Assembly (NCBI RefSeq): GCF_900109455.1
Contig: NZ_FOAG01000003.1
Coordinates: 186,001-250,000 of the forward strand
Direction: 5' to 3'
From: Roseovarius azorensis
GTDB taxonomy: Bacteria > Pseudomonadota > Alphaproteobacteria > Rhodobacterales > Rhodobacteraceae
Length of the DNA stretch: 64,000 nucleotides
The first letter of the stretch is position 1. Each line of letters opens with the position of its first letter. The translations under genes and the position numbers were made by a program. The notes beneath the pieces were generated by a model. That model saw only the letters and a list, made by a program, of their open reading frames with translations, did no database searches and was not told the DNA's origin. Positions 36,184 through 44,525 of this stretch are shown here, piece by piece.

Positions 36184-36230
36184 AAACAATTCTGTTGACA
36201 ATCGCAACAACATCCTGCAAATCGTTTTTT

Positions 36231-36244
36231 ACCGAACGTTCGGT
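36231..36244. promoter_or_regulatory. TetR operator, copy 2 (perfect palindrome)
   Basis: ACCGAACGTTCGGT is a perfect 14-base palindrome ending 15 bases before the ATG of the DsrE-like gene. It sits where the start of transcription from the TTGACA promoter (36195-36200) is expected, so a bound repressor would block it. Confidence 0.82.
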
Positions 36245-36259
36245 TAAAGGAGACAAACA

Positions 36260-36637
36260 ATGACCAAAACTGCAATCGTCGTCTATTCGGATCCGGCGGC
36301 ACAATCGCAGGAGGCCCTGGGTCGCCTGTTCAACGCCCTGTTCCTCGCCTACGAACTCAAGGAAAAGAAACAGAGCGTCGCAGTGCTCTTTCAGGGCACC
36401 GGCGTCCGCTGGGCTGCCGAACTGGTAAAGTCCGATCACCCCGCCCATGCCCTCTTCAAAGCGGTCGAAGACACCATCGTCGGCGTCTGCGGCGGCTGTG
36501 CGGATGTGTTTGGCGCAACCGCCGAGGCCGAAGCCTCCGGTCTCGCGCTGCTCCGCAACAAGGCGATCCCCGGCACCAACGGCATCATCGACCTGTCGGC
36601 CTATCTCGATGACGGCTACCGGATCCTGACCTTCTGA
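36260..36637 (+). CDS. DsrE-family small protein with CxxC
   Basis: The 125-residue protein has the DsrE/TusD fold signature: a beta strand KTAIVVYSD, a helix FNALFLAYELKEKKQSV, and VAVLFQGTGVRW. Cys77 and Cys80 form GVCGGCADV, at the place where DsrE-type proteins carry a persulfide-bearing cysteine. A strong AAAGGAGA precedes the ATG, and two TetR operators lie upstream. It could carry sulfur or act as a stress-induced thiol protein; the partner is unknown. Confidence 0.85.
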   Translation: MTKTAIVVYSDPAAQSQEALGRLFNALFLAYELKEKKQSVAVLFQGTGVRWAAELVKSDHPAHALFKAVEDTIVGVCGGCADVFGATAEAEASGLALLRNKAIPGTNGIIDLSAYLDDGYRILTF

Positions 36638-36651
36638 TCCTCTCACCCACC

Positions 36652-36681
36652 GGACCGTGCCGCATATTCCCGGCACGGTCC
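36652..36681 (+). repeat. Strong hairpin between the DsrE-like and flavin-oxidase-like genes
   Basis: GGACCGTGCCG (36652-36662) pairs perfectly with CGGCACGGTCC (36671-36681) around an 8-base loop. No T-run follows, so it is not a standard terminator. It may set the ratio of the two gene products or stabilise the first message. Confidence 0.65.
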
Positions 36682-36701
36682 CCGATCCGGGATATTCGAC
36701 C

Positions 36702-37616
36702 ATGGCCCTCTCTGCCCCCTATCATGACGGCGAAATCGCGATTCAGGAACGCTACGGCGACAGACCCAGGGCACTTGGCCTGACCCGCGCGCTCTTTGAT
36801 GCCATCCCTGCGGGATCCATGAGTTTTCTCAGGGAACAGCAGATCTGCGTGCTTGGCGCTGCCGCCGGGGACGGCGCCATATGGGCCACGACCCTCTTTG
36901 GCGCACCCGGCTTCATGGAACCCTCGGATGACGGCAAACGCCTGCATGTATCTCTTGCCGGGAACCGGGTCATGACCCTTGGAGATCCGGTGCTGTCGCT
37001 CCTGCGTGACGGTGCGCCGGTCGGCTCGCTTCAGATCGACCTGACCCGCCGGACCCGATTGCGCGTCAACGGACTTGCCCGAGAGGTGTCCGACGACGGC
37101 TTTGTCATCGAGGTGGAACGCGCCTATCCCAACTGCCCCAAGTATATTCAGCGCCGCGCCGCCGAACCACAGCCAGCACCCGCCACTCCCGCGCAATACA
37201 GCCACGGAACGACGCTGACCTCGGATCACCTTGCCCTGATCGCATCGGCGGATACGTTCTTTATCGCCTCCTCGCATCCCGAGGGCCCGGTCGATGCCTC
37301 GCATCGCGGCGGCGCACCGGGATTTGTCGAACTGCACGGCTCTGTCCTGCGCTTCGCCGACTATGTTGGAAACGCGATGTATAACACGCTCGGCAATCTC
37401 CATCTCAATCCCCGCGCCGGTCTGAGCTTTGTGGACTTTGACCGGGGGCTGCAACTCCACCTGACGGGAACCGCACGCCTTGATCTGCAACAGCCCGGCG
37501 CCGGACGCAGATCCACCGGACGCTGGGTCGAGTTTTCGCCGACCGCCTGGGTCACGGGGCCAATCGGCACCACATCACGATGGGTCTTTCAGGAGGCTTC
37601 GCCCTTCAACCCCTAG
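36702..37616 (+). CDS. Pyridoxamine-5'-phosphate-oxidase-like flavin protein
   Basis: The 304-residue protein has an N-terminal half (YHDGEIAIQERYGDRPRA, FLREQQICVLGAA) and a C-terminal FMN-binding split-barrel half (DTFFIASSHPEGPVDASHRGG and LNPRAGLSFVDF). This is the pattern of the large PNPOX-like family, whose members oxidise or reduce small molecules or bind FMN or F420. ATG 36702 (MALSAPYHDG) is chosen; GTG 36657 lies inside the hairpin stem. It follows the DsrE-like gene and is probably under the same TetR control. Substrate unknown. Confidence 0.85.
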   Translation: MALSAPYHDGEIAIQERYGDRPRALGLTRALFDAIPAGSMSFLREQQICVLGAAAGDGAIWATTLFGAPGFMEPSDDGKRLHVSLAGNRVMTLGDPVLSLLRDGAPVGSLQIDLTRRTRLRVNGLAREVSDDGFVIEVERAYPNCPKYIQRRAAEPQPAPATPAQYSHGTTLTSDHLALIASADTFFIASSHPEGPVDASHRGGAPGFVELHGSVLRFADYVGNAMYNTLGNLHLNPRAGLSFVDFDRGLQLHLTGTARLDLQQPGAGRRSTGRWVEFSPTAWVTGPIGTTSRWVFQEASPFNP

Positions 37617-37643
37617 GCAGCCGCATATCCGCCCGCCCACAGG

Positions 37644-38372
37644 TCAGAACCGATAGGTCAACCCGACCAGAGGACCGGAAAACTTCACGTCAAACGCCCG
37701 CCCGCCGCTGTTGTAATCTACATGCAGATGCCGATACCCCGCCGACAGGTAGAGCGACTCGCTCGCCTGCCAGTTCACCGTGGCCACAAACTGCGCCGTG
37801 AAATCCGACCCCGCACCAAAGCCGCCGATATCCGCATAGCCGATCAGCGACCACCGCTCAGCCAGCCGGACATTGGCCCGCGCCGCCAGCACCGGATCGA
37901 CAAAGTCGGCATCCAGCCCGGCGGCAAGCCCCGGCACCGGCGTGCGCGCCGCCGCCTCGACCCGCCAGTGCCGCAACCCGGCCAGCAGATCGACCGCGAC
38001 CTCGGGCTCTGAAATCACCCGATAACCCGCCGCCAGCGTCAGCGATCTCTGCTCCAGCCTCGCACTGACCGGCAGGCCCAGCGACGGGACGGTGCCGCTG
38101 CGCGAACTGCGCGACGCCGAGATATCGCCCAGCACCACGAACCGCCCGTATCGCGCATAACCAGACAGGAAAAACGCGGCCTCGAGGTCGCCAAGAATAT
38201 CCGACAGGCTCTCGTCGAAGTCGAGCGTCGGCCCGCCGCGCACCGGCGTCACCGACCCGCCAACCCCGGTGCCCCAGAGATAGGGCGTGACCTGAACATT
38301 CCAGTCCTGCGCAGAGGCCGCGCCGCCAATTCCGGACAGCAGCGCCCAAGCGCCCAGAATACTCCGGATCAT
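37644..38372 (-). CDS. Outer-membrane beta-barrel protein
   Basis: The 242-residue protein has a signal peptide of 21 residues ending in ASA, alternating polar/aromatic strands (WNVQVTPYLWGTGVGG at the start), and ends VGLTYRF with the terminal Phe expected of barrel proteins. About eight strands can be drawn, like small OmpA/OmpW-type barrels. It has no periplasmic domain. Its ATG overlaps the stop of the amidohydrolase gene by four bases (ATGA), so it is translated behind it. Function unknown. Confidence 0.85.
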   Translation of the reverse strand: MIRSILGAWALLSGIGGAASAQDWNVQVTPYLWGTGVGGSVTPVRGGPTLDFDESLSDILGDLEAAFFLSGYARYGRFVVLGDISASRSSRSGTVPSLGLPVSARLEQRSLTLAAGYRVISEPEVAVDLLAGLRHWRVEAAARTPVPGLAAGLDADFVDPVLAARANVRLAERWSLIGYADIGGFGAGSDFTAQFVATVNWQASESLYLSAGYRHLHVDYNSGGRAFDVKFSGPLVGLTYRF

Positions 38373-39829
38373 TGCACCTGCTCCTTGACGACGGCCCCGC
38401 CTTTCATGATCAACGCAAGGCTCTCGTCGGGCCTGTCCAGCCAGTCGAGCCCCGCCTGCGGATCACCTTCGATAACCAGCAGATCCGCCATCGCCCCCTT
38501 GGCGATGACCCCCAGCCGCCCGTCATACGAGGCCCGTTCGCCGGACATCGCCAGCAATTCACCCGCCGCCCCCGTCGCCATGCGCAGCACCTCCAGAGGC
38601 GGCATGAACCGCGTGAGCTTGGCCAGTTGGCGGCCCTGACTTGCCGCTCCCGCCGGGTTCATCAGGATATCGGTGCCAAAGACCATGTTGACCCCCTCCG
38701 CCATTCCCATCTCGAAGGCGCGCACGGTCCCGGCCGAAACCTCCTCCTGCTTGGCGCGCTGAACCGGATCGGTCCTGGGATTGGCGTCCTCGTCCATCAG
38801 GAATGGCTGGATCGACCACGATGCCCCCTCCTCGCGCATCATCCGCACGGCTTCAATATCCGCCAATTGCCCGTGCTCGATGGATTTCACCCCGGCCCGC
38901 AGGGCGCGCTGAATACCCTCGGGCGTGTAGACATGGGCACAGACATAGGTGCCCCAGTCGGCTGCCGCCTCGACCGCCGCGCGCATTTCGTCCTCTGTCA
39001 GTTGCAGGCTTTCCAGCGGATCATAGAGCGAGGTCACACCACCCCCCGCCATGATCTTGATCTGGCTCGCGCCCTTCATCAACTGCTCGCGCGTGCGGCG
39101 CAGCACCTCGGCCCGCCCGTCGGCAATCGCCACGACACCAGCCCGCTCGCTATAGCTCAGATCGCCATCAGCGCGCGGCAACTCGTTCAGCAACCGGAAA
39201 TCGCCATGCCCCGAGGTCTGCGAGATCATCGCCCCCGAGGCCAGAATGCGCGGTCCCGGAATAGCCCCCCGGTCGATCGCCAGCTTCAGCCCGAACGCCG
39301 GCCCGCCGGTATCGCGCACCGTGGTAAAGCCGCGCCGCAGCGTCGCCCCCGCCTCGCGCCCCGCCATCAGATGCACGAAACCGATATCCCCCGCCATCGC
39401 CTGCAACTGCGTCACCGCCACCAGCGTGCTGTGCCAATGCGCGTCGATCAGCCCCGGAATGACCGCACGTCCGCCGCAATCAATGCGCTCGGCCTCCTGC
39501 GGTCCCTGTCCGGCAGGCGGCAGGGCCACGATCCGCCCTGCCTCGACCAGGATATCGCGCCCCTCCCGCATGGCCAGCGTGCTGCCATCGAAATAACGCA
39601 GGTTGGTCAGCAGAATTGGCCGCCCCGGCGTCTGTGCCCGCACCTCCGACGGCACAAGACCGAAACCCGCGAACATGCCCAGAATGGCCGCCGTTCCGCC
39701 CAGCATCGCGCGCCGGTCCAGATCCGCCGCGATCCGGGCAAAGGCTGCCTGAGTCTGCGGCGCGCCGCACAGACAGCAATCAATCGCTTCACCATCAATC
39801 AAAGCAATCTCGGCACAGCAAAGACACAT
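38369..39829 (-). CDS. Tat-type exported metal-dependent amidohydrolase with cysteine-rich N-terminus
   Basis: ATG 39829 has a perfect AAGGAG seven bases ahead. The 486-residue product starts MCLCCAEIALIDG and holds six cysteines by residue 21 (2, 4, 5, 18, 19, 21). A twin-arginine (39-40) and hydrophobic stretch (AMLGGTAAILGMFAGFG) ending RAQ then follow, like a Tat signal. The amidohydrolase barrel has IDAHWHS, a Lys in IKIMAGGG, YVCAHVYTP, IEHGQ and FGTDILM, the metal and catalytic set of the Xaa-Pro dipeptidase/imidazolonepropionase-like branch. It would hydrolyse an amide or lactam in the periplasm. It is coupled to a beta-barrel gene. Confidence 0.88.
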   Translation of the reverse strand: MCLCCAEIALIDGEAIDCCLCGAPQTQAAFARIAADLDRRAMLGGTAAILGMFAGFGLVPSEVRAQTPGRPILLTNLRYFDGSTLAMREGRDILVEAGRIVALPPAGQGPQEAERIDCGGRAVIPGLIDAHWHSTLVAVTQLQAMAGDIGFVHLMAGREAGATLRRGFTTVRDTGGPAFGLKLAIDRGAIPGPRILASGAMISQTSGHGDFRLLNELPRADGDLSYSERAGVVAIADGRAEVLRRTREQLMKGASQIKIMAGGGVTSLYDPLESLQLTEDEMRAAVEAAADWGTYVCAHVYTPEGIQRALRAGVKSIEHGQLADIEAVRMMREEGASWSIQPFLMDEDANPRTDPVQRAKQEEVSAGTVRAFEMGMAEGVNMVFGTDILMNPAGAASQGRQLAKLTRFMPPLEVLRMATGAAGELLAMSGERASYDGRLGVIAKGAMADLLVIEGDPQAGLDWLDRPDESLALIMKGGAVVKEQVQ

Positions 39830-39959
39830 GCCAAATCTCCTTGTTCCAAACATCCGGCCGCCCCGAACGGAGCGATCCGTCAAATAATGCTCATTGTTCT
39901 AGGACAAAATCTGCCGCCGCCAAATCATATCGCGATGTCGTGCCGTCCACCCGCGCCCG

Positions 39960-40544
39960 TCAGGCGTCAAGTTCGGCATCCCAATAGAGAAAATCCAGCC
40001 AGCTTTCATGCAGGTGGTTGGGCGGAAACTTGCGCCCCAGATTGCGCAACTGCTCGGCCTCGGGACAGCGCGGCGGCTTGCGCAGCGTCAGGCCGGACTG
40101 ACGCAGACTCCGCGCACCCTTGCGCAGGTTGCACGAACTGCAAGCGGCAACGACGTTTTCCCAGCTTGTCCGCCCGCCACGCGCGCGCGGCACCACATGA
40201 TCAAAGGTCAGATCCCCCCTCGACCCGCAATACTGGCATCTGAATTCATCCCGCAGAAATAAATTAAAGCGCGTGAAGGCCACGCGCTTTTGAGGTTTTA
40301 TAAAGTCTTTCAAAACGATGACAGAGGGTATGCGTATTTCCGTACTCGGGCTTCGGACCCAGTGATCGTATTCGGCAACGATATCCACCCGATCCGACCA
40401 GGCCGCCTTGACCGCCTCCTGCCATGTCCAGAGCGATAGCGGATAGTAGGACAGCGGTCGGTAGTCGGCGTTGAGCACAAGCGCCGGGAAGTGCCGCAAT
40501 GCCGCGGGCTCCCTGACAAATTCGGTCCTGAAATCGCCGTCCAT
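39960..40544 (-). CDS. HNH-family endonuclease-like protein
   Basis: The 194-residue protein has the HNH motif and zinc pairs in CQYCGSRGDLTFDHVVPRA (H and D of the first part) and WENVVAACSSCNLRKGARS (N and the second CxxC). The N-terminal part ALVLNADYRPLSYYPLSLW is the usual start of this widespread, lightly studied family. It is found in many bacteria without a restriction partner, and none is present here. It probably acts on DNA, but the target is unknown. Confidence 0.93.
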   Translation of the reverse strand: MDGDFRTEFVREPAALRHFPALVLNADYRPLSYYPLSLWTWQEAVKAAWSDRVDIVAEYDHWVRSPSTEIRIPSVIVLKDFIKPQKRVAFTRFNLFLRDEFRCQYCGSRGDLTFDHVVPRARGGRTSWENVVAACSSCNLRKGARSLRQSGLTLRKPPRCPEAEQLRNLGRKFPPNHLHESWLDFLYWDAELDA

Positions 40545-40635
40545 CTGAAAGACTACCCTCTCACCCCGGTCCTTGCCGCCACATCCGCCGGGGGTCAGAC
40601 CACCCCCGTCCTGACTTCCACTATATATCGCGTTC

Positions 40636-40696
40636 GTTACCTTACAAGTGCGATATGTAGCGCAAATTTGCAGGATACATAACCAGACAAGGTAAC
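40636..40696. repeat. Spaced inverted repeat in the HNH upstream region
   Basis: GTTACCTT (40636-40643) and AAGGTAAC (40689-40696) are perfect inverted copies 45 bases apart, in an AT-rich gap between the ABC exporter and the HNH gene. The spacer includes GATATGTAG and could hold the HNH promoter. A looped-operator arrangement is possible but unproven. Confidence 0.35.
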
Positions 40697-40716
40697 CGCC
40701 CCGTGACAGCCCCGGA

Positions 40717-42537
40717 TCACGCCGCCGCCTCGTCCTCGCCCATCACCTGCCGGTTCCACAGGGCGGCATAGCGCCCCTGCCTTGCCAACAGTTCGGAATG
40801 CGTGCCCTCTTCTGCCACAACCCCTTGATCCAGAACTATAATCCTATCGGCACCGGCCACGGTGGACAGGCGGTGCGCGATCATGATCACCGTACGCCCC
40901 TCCGCCGCACGCGCCAGAGCACCCTGAATTTCCTGCTCCGTCCCGGTATCCAGCGCGCTCGTCGCCTCGTCCAGCAACAGGATGGGCGGGTTCTTCAGCA
41001 ATGTGCGCGCAATGCCCACCCGCTGCTTCTCGCCCCCCGACAGCTTGAGTCCGCGTTCGCCCACCGTGGTGTGATAGCCGTCCGGCAGGGCGCTGATGAA
41101 ATCATGAATCTGCGCCGCGCGCGCCGCCTCCTCGATCTCGGCCTGCGTGGCCCCGTCCTGACCATAGGCGATGTTATACCCGATCGTGTCGTTGAACAGC
41201 ACCGTATCCTGCGGCACCACGCCGATGGCCGCATGCAGGCTATCCTGCGTCACATCACGCAGATCCTGCCCGTCGATCGTCACCCTGCCCGACTGCACGT
41301 CATAGAACCGGAACAACAGCCGCCCGATGGTCGACTTGCCCGACCCTGACGGTCCCACAACCGCGACGGTTTGCCCGGCGGGCACATCGAAACTGACCGA
41401 TTTCAGGATCGGGCGCTTGCGGTCATAGCCGAAATTCACCGCATCGAACCGGATCGCCGCGCCGTTCACCTTCAGAACCGCCGCGCCGGGCTTGTCCCTG
41501 ACATCCGGCGGCTGCTCCAGCAGTTCGAACATTTCCCCCATATCGACAAGCGCCTGCCGGATCTCACGATAGACCGTGCCAAGGAAATTCAGCGGCATGG
41601 TGATCTGGATCATGTAGGCGTTGACCATGACAAAGTCCCCCACCGTCATCACCCCGTTCTGGACCCCGACCGCTGCCATCACCATCACGATGATCAACCC
41701 GCCGGTGATCAGGAACGACTGTCCGAAATTCAGGAACGCCAGCGAATAGGCGGTCTGCAACGCCGCCCGCTCATACCCCGCCATGGCCGCGTCATAGCGC
41801 GCGGCCTCGCGCCCTTCGGCACCGAAATACTTGACCGTCTCATAGTTGAGCAGGCTGTCGATCGCCTTCTGATTGGCGTCGGTATCCTGATCGTTCATCT
41901 CCTTGCGCAGGCGCACCCGCCATTCGGTGACCTTGAAGGTGAACCAAGTGTATGCCGCGATCACCACCATCACCACAACGAGATACCAGAAATCGAACAG
42001 CACCCAGAGCACGATCCCCACCAGCACCAGTTCCAGCACCAGCGGCCCGATGGAAAACAGCAGAAAGCGCAGCAGGAAATCGACGCCCTTGACGCCGCGC
42101 TCGATGATCCGGCTCAGACCGCCGGTCTTGCGCGTGATGTGATAGCGCAGCGACATCTGGTGGATATGCTGAAAGGTCCGCAGCGCCAGCCGACGCAGCG
42201 CGCGCTGCGCCACGACCGCGAAAACCGCATCGCGCAACTGCTGAAAACCCACGTTCATCAGCCGCGCCATGCCATAGGCCACGGTCAGCCCGATTGCCCC
42301 CGCGCCCAGCATCCACGCCGCACTCTGGCCTTCCCCGGCCAGCGAATCCACCGCCGCCTTGTAGAAAAACGGCGTGCCCACCGCAATCAGCTTGGCCACC
42401 AGCAACAGCGCCAGCGCCAGCATCACCCGCAGCCTGATCCCCGGCTGACCGGCAGGCCACAGATAGGGCGCCACACGGCGGATGGTGCGCCATCCATTAC
42501 CGGGCGGATCAGAGCTGGTTACGCGGGCATGGCTCAT
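40717..42537 (-). CDS. ATM1/HMT-type ABC exporter (half-transporter)
   Basis: The 606-residue protein has six membrane helices and a C-terminal ATPase with Walker A GPSGSGKST, signature LSGGEKQRVGIA and Walker B LLLDEATSALD. LLNYETVKYFGAEGRE in the membrane part is the ATM1 hallmark, near residues that bind glutathione in the Novosphingobium homologue. Relatives export glutathione-linked metals or sulfur-glutathione compounds as homodimers. No partner subunit is encoded nearby. Confidence 0.93.
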   Translation of the reverse strand: MSHARVTSSDPPGNGWRTIRRVAPYLWPAGQPGIRLRVMLALALLLVAKLIAVGTPFFYKAAVDSLAGEGQSAAWMLGAGAIGLTVAYGMARLMNVGFQQLRDAVFAVVAQRALRRLALRTFQHIHQMSLRYHITRKTGGLSRIIERGVKGVDFLLRFLLFSIGPLVLELVLVGIVLWVLFDFWYLVVVMVVIAAYTWFTFKVTEWRVRLRKEMNDQDTDANQKAIDSLLNYETVKYFGAEGREAARYDAAMAGYERAALQTAYSLAFLNFGQSFLITGGLIIVMVMAAVGVQNGVMTVGDFVMVNAYMIQITMPLNFLGTVYREIRQALVDMGEMFELLEQPPDVRDKPGAAVLKVNGAAIRFDAVNFGYDRKRPILKSVSFDVPAGQTVAVVGPSGSGKSTIGRLLFRFYDVQSGRVTIDGQDLRDVTQDSLHAAIGVVPQDTVLFNDTIGYNIAYGQDGATQAEIEEAARAAQIHDFISALPDGYHTTVGERGLKLSGGEKQRVGIARTLLKNPPILLLDEATSALDTGTEQEIQGALARAAEGRTVIMIAHRLSTVAGADRIIVLDQGVVAEEGTHSELLARQGRYAALWNRQVMGEDEAAA

Positions 42538-42601
42538 GGGCTAGCCTTTTCAATCACTTGCCCAACAGATAGCCCTGTGCCGTTCGGATTGCCAGCCCGG
42601 C

Positions 42602-43870
42602 CTATTCCGGAATGGTAAAGACCTGTCCGGGATAGATCAGATCGGGATCGCGGATGCGGTCACGATTGGCCTCATAGACCCGCACATAGAGAATACCCTC
42701 GCCATAGGCCGCGCGCGAGATCGCCCATAGGGTCGAGCCGGGCTGCACCGTAACCACCTCTATGCGTTCCGGCTTTTCCTCCACCGGGCGCTCGGTCAGT
42801 ATCGCCTGATCCTCACGCTTGAAGGGTGTTTCGACGCGCGAGGTGACCACACCCTGATCATCCACCTCGTCCACCCGCAGCGTGTAGACACCGGCATCGA
42901 CCTGCGGCAACTCGGTGCGCCAGCTTCCGCCCAGTTCGATCCGTGATGTCGTGACCGGTTCGTTATCCAGATAGATCCGCACGAATCCGGTGCCTGCGGC
43001 CCGACCCGAGACCTGCACATCGCCAGCCTCGGAATAGGTGATCGCATCCAGCGCCACGCTCGACATGACCTCGGGGGCCGGTTCGGGCGCGGGGGCCTGC
43101 AGAACGCGAACGCCGGTTTCGTCGGACAAGAGCACGGTCTGCTGCTGCGCAGACGGCTGATCCGCCGGCGGCGCCTCTGCCGCCGCAGATTCGGACGGGG
43201 CGGTCTCGTCCGGCGCGGCGGTCGCCTGCTCCGTCTCAGCCGCAACCTCCGAAGTTGCCGTTTCGGGTACCCGCTCCGGTTCCTGCGGAGCCTTGGCGCT
43301 CGCTGCCTCTGTCGCTTCTGTCGCCTCCGCCTCCTCAGCCGGTTTCGCTTCGGCGGTCTCGACCCGCCCCGGCGTCGGCGCGATGATGACCTCCTCGCGC
43401 GATTTAAGCGTCTCGCCAGTTGCGGCGGACCGCATGCCCAACGTCAGGATGCGAGGCCGGTCACTGGCAGGCAGTTGCAGAAATTCCACGAATTTCCCCG
43501 TATGGTCGGGAACAACGGATGCAACAGGCGTGTCGTCGATCAGGATCGAGATGTCCCATCCCGGCGCGCCGCGTCCCGCAACGACCATCTGCCCGTCGGG
43601 CTCCAGCCGGAAGGTATCAATCCCCGGCGGGTCGGGCAGAGGTGGCGTTTCATTGGTTCCTGTCGCCGCCGCCACCTCTGCATCCGGCGTCTGTGCCGCC
43701 TCGGGTTCTGGTTCGGGCGCGGTGGCGGATTGCGCCACCGGCGCAGGATCCTGCGCCGGTTCGGGCGCGGGGACCAGCAGACCCGCCAGATACAGCGCCC
43801 CCGCGCCCACCACCGAGACAGCCGCGGCCCCGATCACAAGCCCGGCCCCTAACCCTGCATAATTCTTCAT
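42602..43870 (-). CDS. LysM-domain membrane-anchored protein, Pro/Ala/Glu-rich
   Basis: The 422-residue protein has one N-terminal helix (about 6-34), a Pro/Glu/Ala-rich linker, two Ig-like beta segments (FRLEPDGQMVVAGRGAPGW and ITYSEAGDVQVSGRAAGTGF), and a C-terminal LysM domain (VQPGSTLWAISRAAYGEGILY ending PGQVFTIPE, read in two pieces). LysM binds peptidoglycan, so it likely bridges inner membrane and cell wall. AAGGA lies four bases before ATG 43870. This layout is frequent in Rhodobacteraceae and its role is unknown. Confidence 0.88.
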   Translation of the reverse strand: MKNYAGLGAGLVIGAAAVSVVGAGALYLAGLLVPAPEPAQDPAPVAQSATAPEPEPEAAQTPDAEVAAATGTNETPPLPDPPGIDTFRLEPDGQMVVAGRGAPGWDISILIDDTPVASVVPDHTGKFVEFLQLPASDRPRILTLGMRSAATGETLKSREEVIIAPTPGRVETAEAKPAEEAEATEATEAASAKAPQEPERVPETATSEVAAETEQATAAPDETAPSESAAAEAPPADQPSAQQQTVLLSDETGVRVLQAPAPEPAPEVMSSVALDAITYSEAGDVQVSGRAAGTGFVRIYLDNEPVTTSRIELGGSWRTELPQVDAGVYTLRVDEVDDQGVVTSRVETPFKREDQAILTERPVEEKPERIEVVTVQPGSTLWAISRAAYGEGILYVRVYEANRDRIRDPDLIYPGQVFTIPE

Positions 43871-43973
43871 CTTTTCCTTGCATCCCCTGCCCGGACACCG
43901 CGCCCGGTTGCCGGAGAATAGCAACAAGGCTATCACGGGTCAAAACAACCCTGCATCAGCCCGGAGTGATTTG

Positions 43974-44525
43974 ATGACAACCCGTTCCGTCTGTGTCTTT
44001 TGCGGCGCGCGTCCCGGCAGGAATCCCAGATATGGCGAGGACGCCACCGCGGTCGGTGAAATGCTGGCCGAATATGGCTGGCGGCTGGTCTATGGCGCGG
44101 GGGATGTTGGCCTGATGGGGGCCACTGCGCGGGCGGCGCAGGCGGCGGGCGGCGTCACCTTCGGCGTGATCCCGGTGCATCTGGTGGACAAGGAGGTCGG
44201 CAAACGCGACCTGACCCAATATGTCGTCACCGAAACCATGCACGAACGCAAGAAGGTCATGTACATGAACTCGGACGCCATCGTGGTTCTGCCCGGCGGC
44301 GCCGGATCGCTGGACGAGTTTTTCGAAGTGCTGACATGGCGCCAGCTCGGCCTGCATCGCAAGCCGATTTACCTATTTAATACAGAAGGATACTGGCAAC
44401 CCCTCATCCTGTTGATGGAGCATGTGATCGCGCAGGGCTTTGCCGACCCGACCCTGCGCAATTACATGCAGCCGGTCGATACGGTTCAGGAATTGACAAT
44501 CGCCCTGCGCGCGGCCCTGTCCTGA
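43974..44525 (+). CDS. LOG-family nucleotide 5'-monophosphate phosphoribohydrolase
   Basis: The 183-residue enzyme has the LOG motifs VFCGARPGRNPRY, LVYGAGDVGLMGA, MHERKKVMYMNSDAIVVLPGG and GAGSLDEFFE (PGGxGT-type active site with Ser for Thr). Such proteins release a base from nucleoside monophosphates, including cytokinin activation; the true role in bacteria is often unclear. GGAG precedes ATG 43974 at seven bases. The 3' end overlaps the convergent rarD by 40 bases. Confidence 0.95.
   Translation: MTTRSVCVFCGARPGRNPRYGEDATAVGEMLAEYGWRLVYGAGDVGLMGATARAAQAAGGVTFGVIPVHLVDKEVGKRDLTQYVVTETMHERKKVMYMNSDAIVVLPGGAGSLDEFFEVLTWRQLGLHRKPIYLFNTEGYWQPLILLMEHVIAQGFADPTLRNYMQPVDTVQELTIALRAALS

Noticed and set aside
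39960-40544. HNH protein as part of a restriction or defence system
   Set aside because: No methylase, ATPase or other defence gene is nearby, and this HNH family is widespread as a stand-alone gene.
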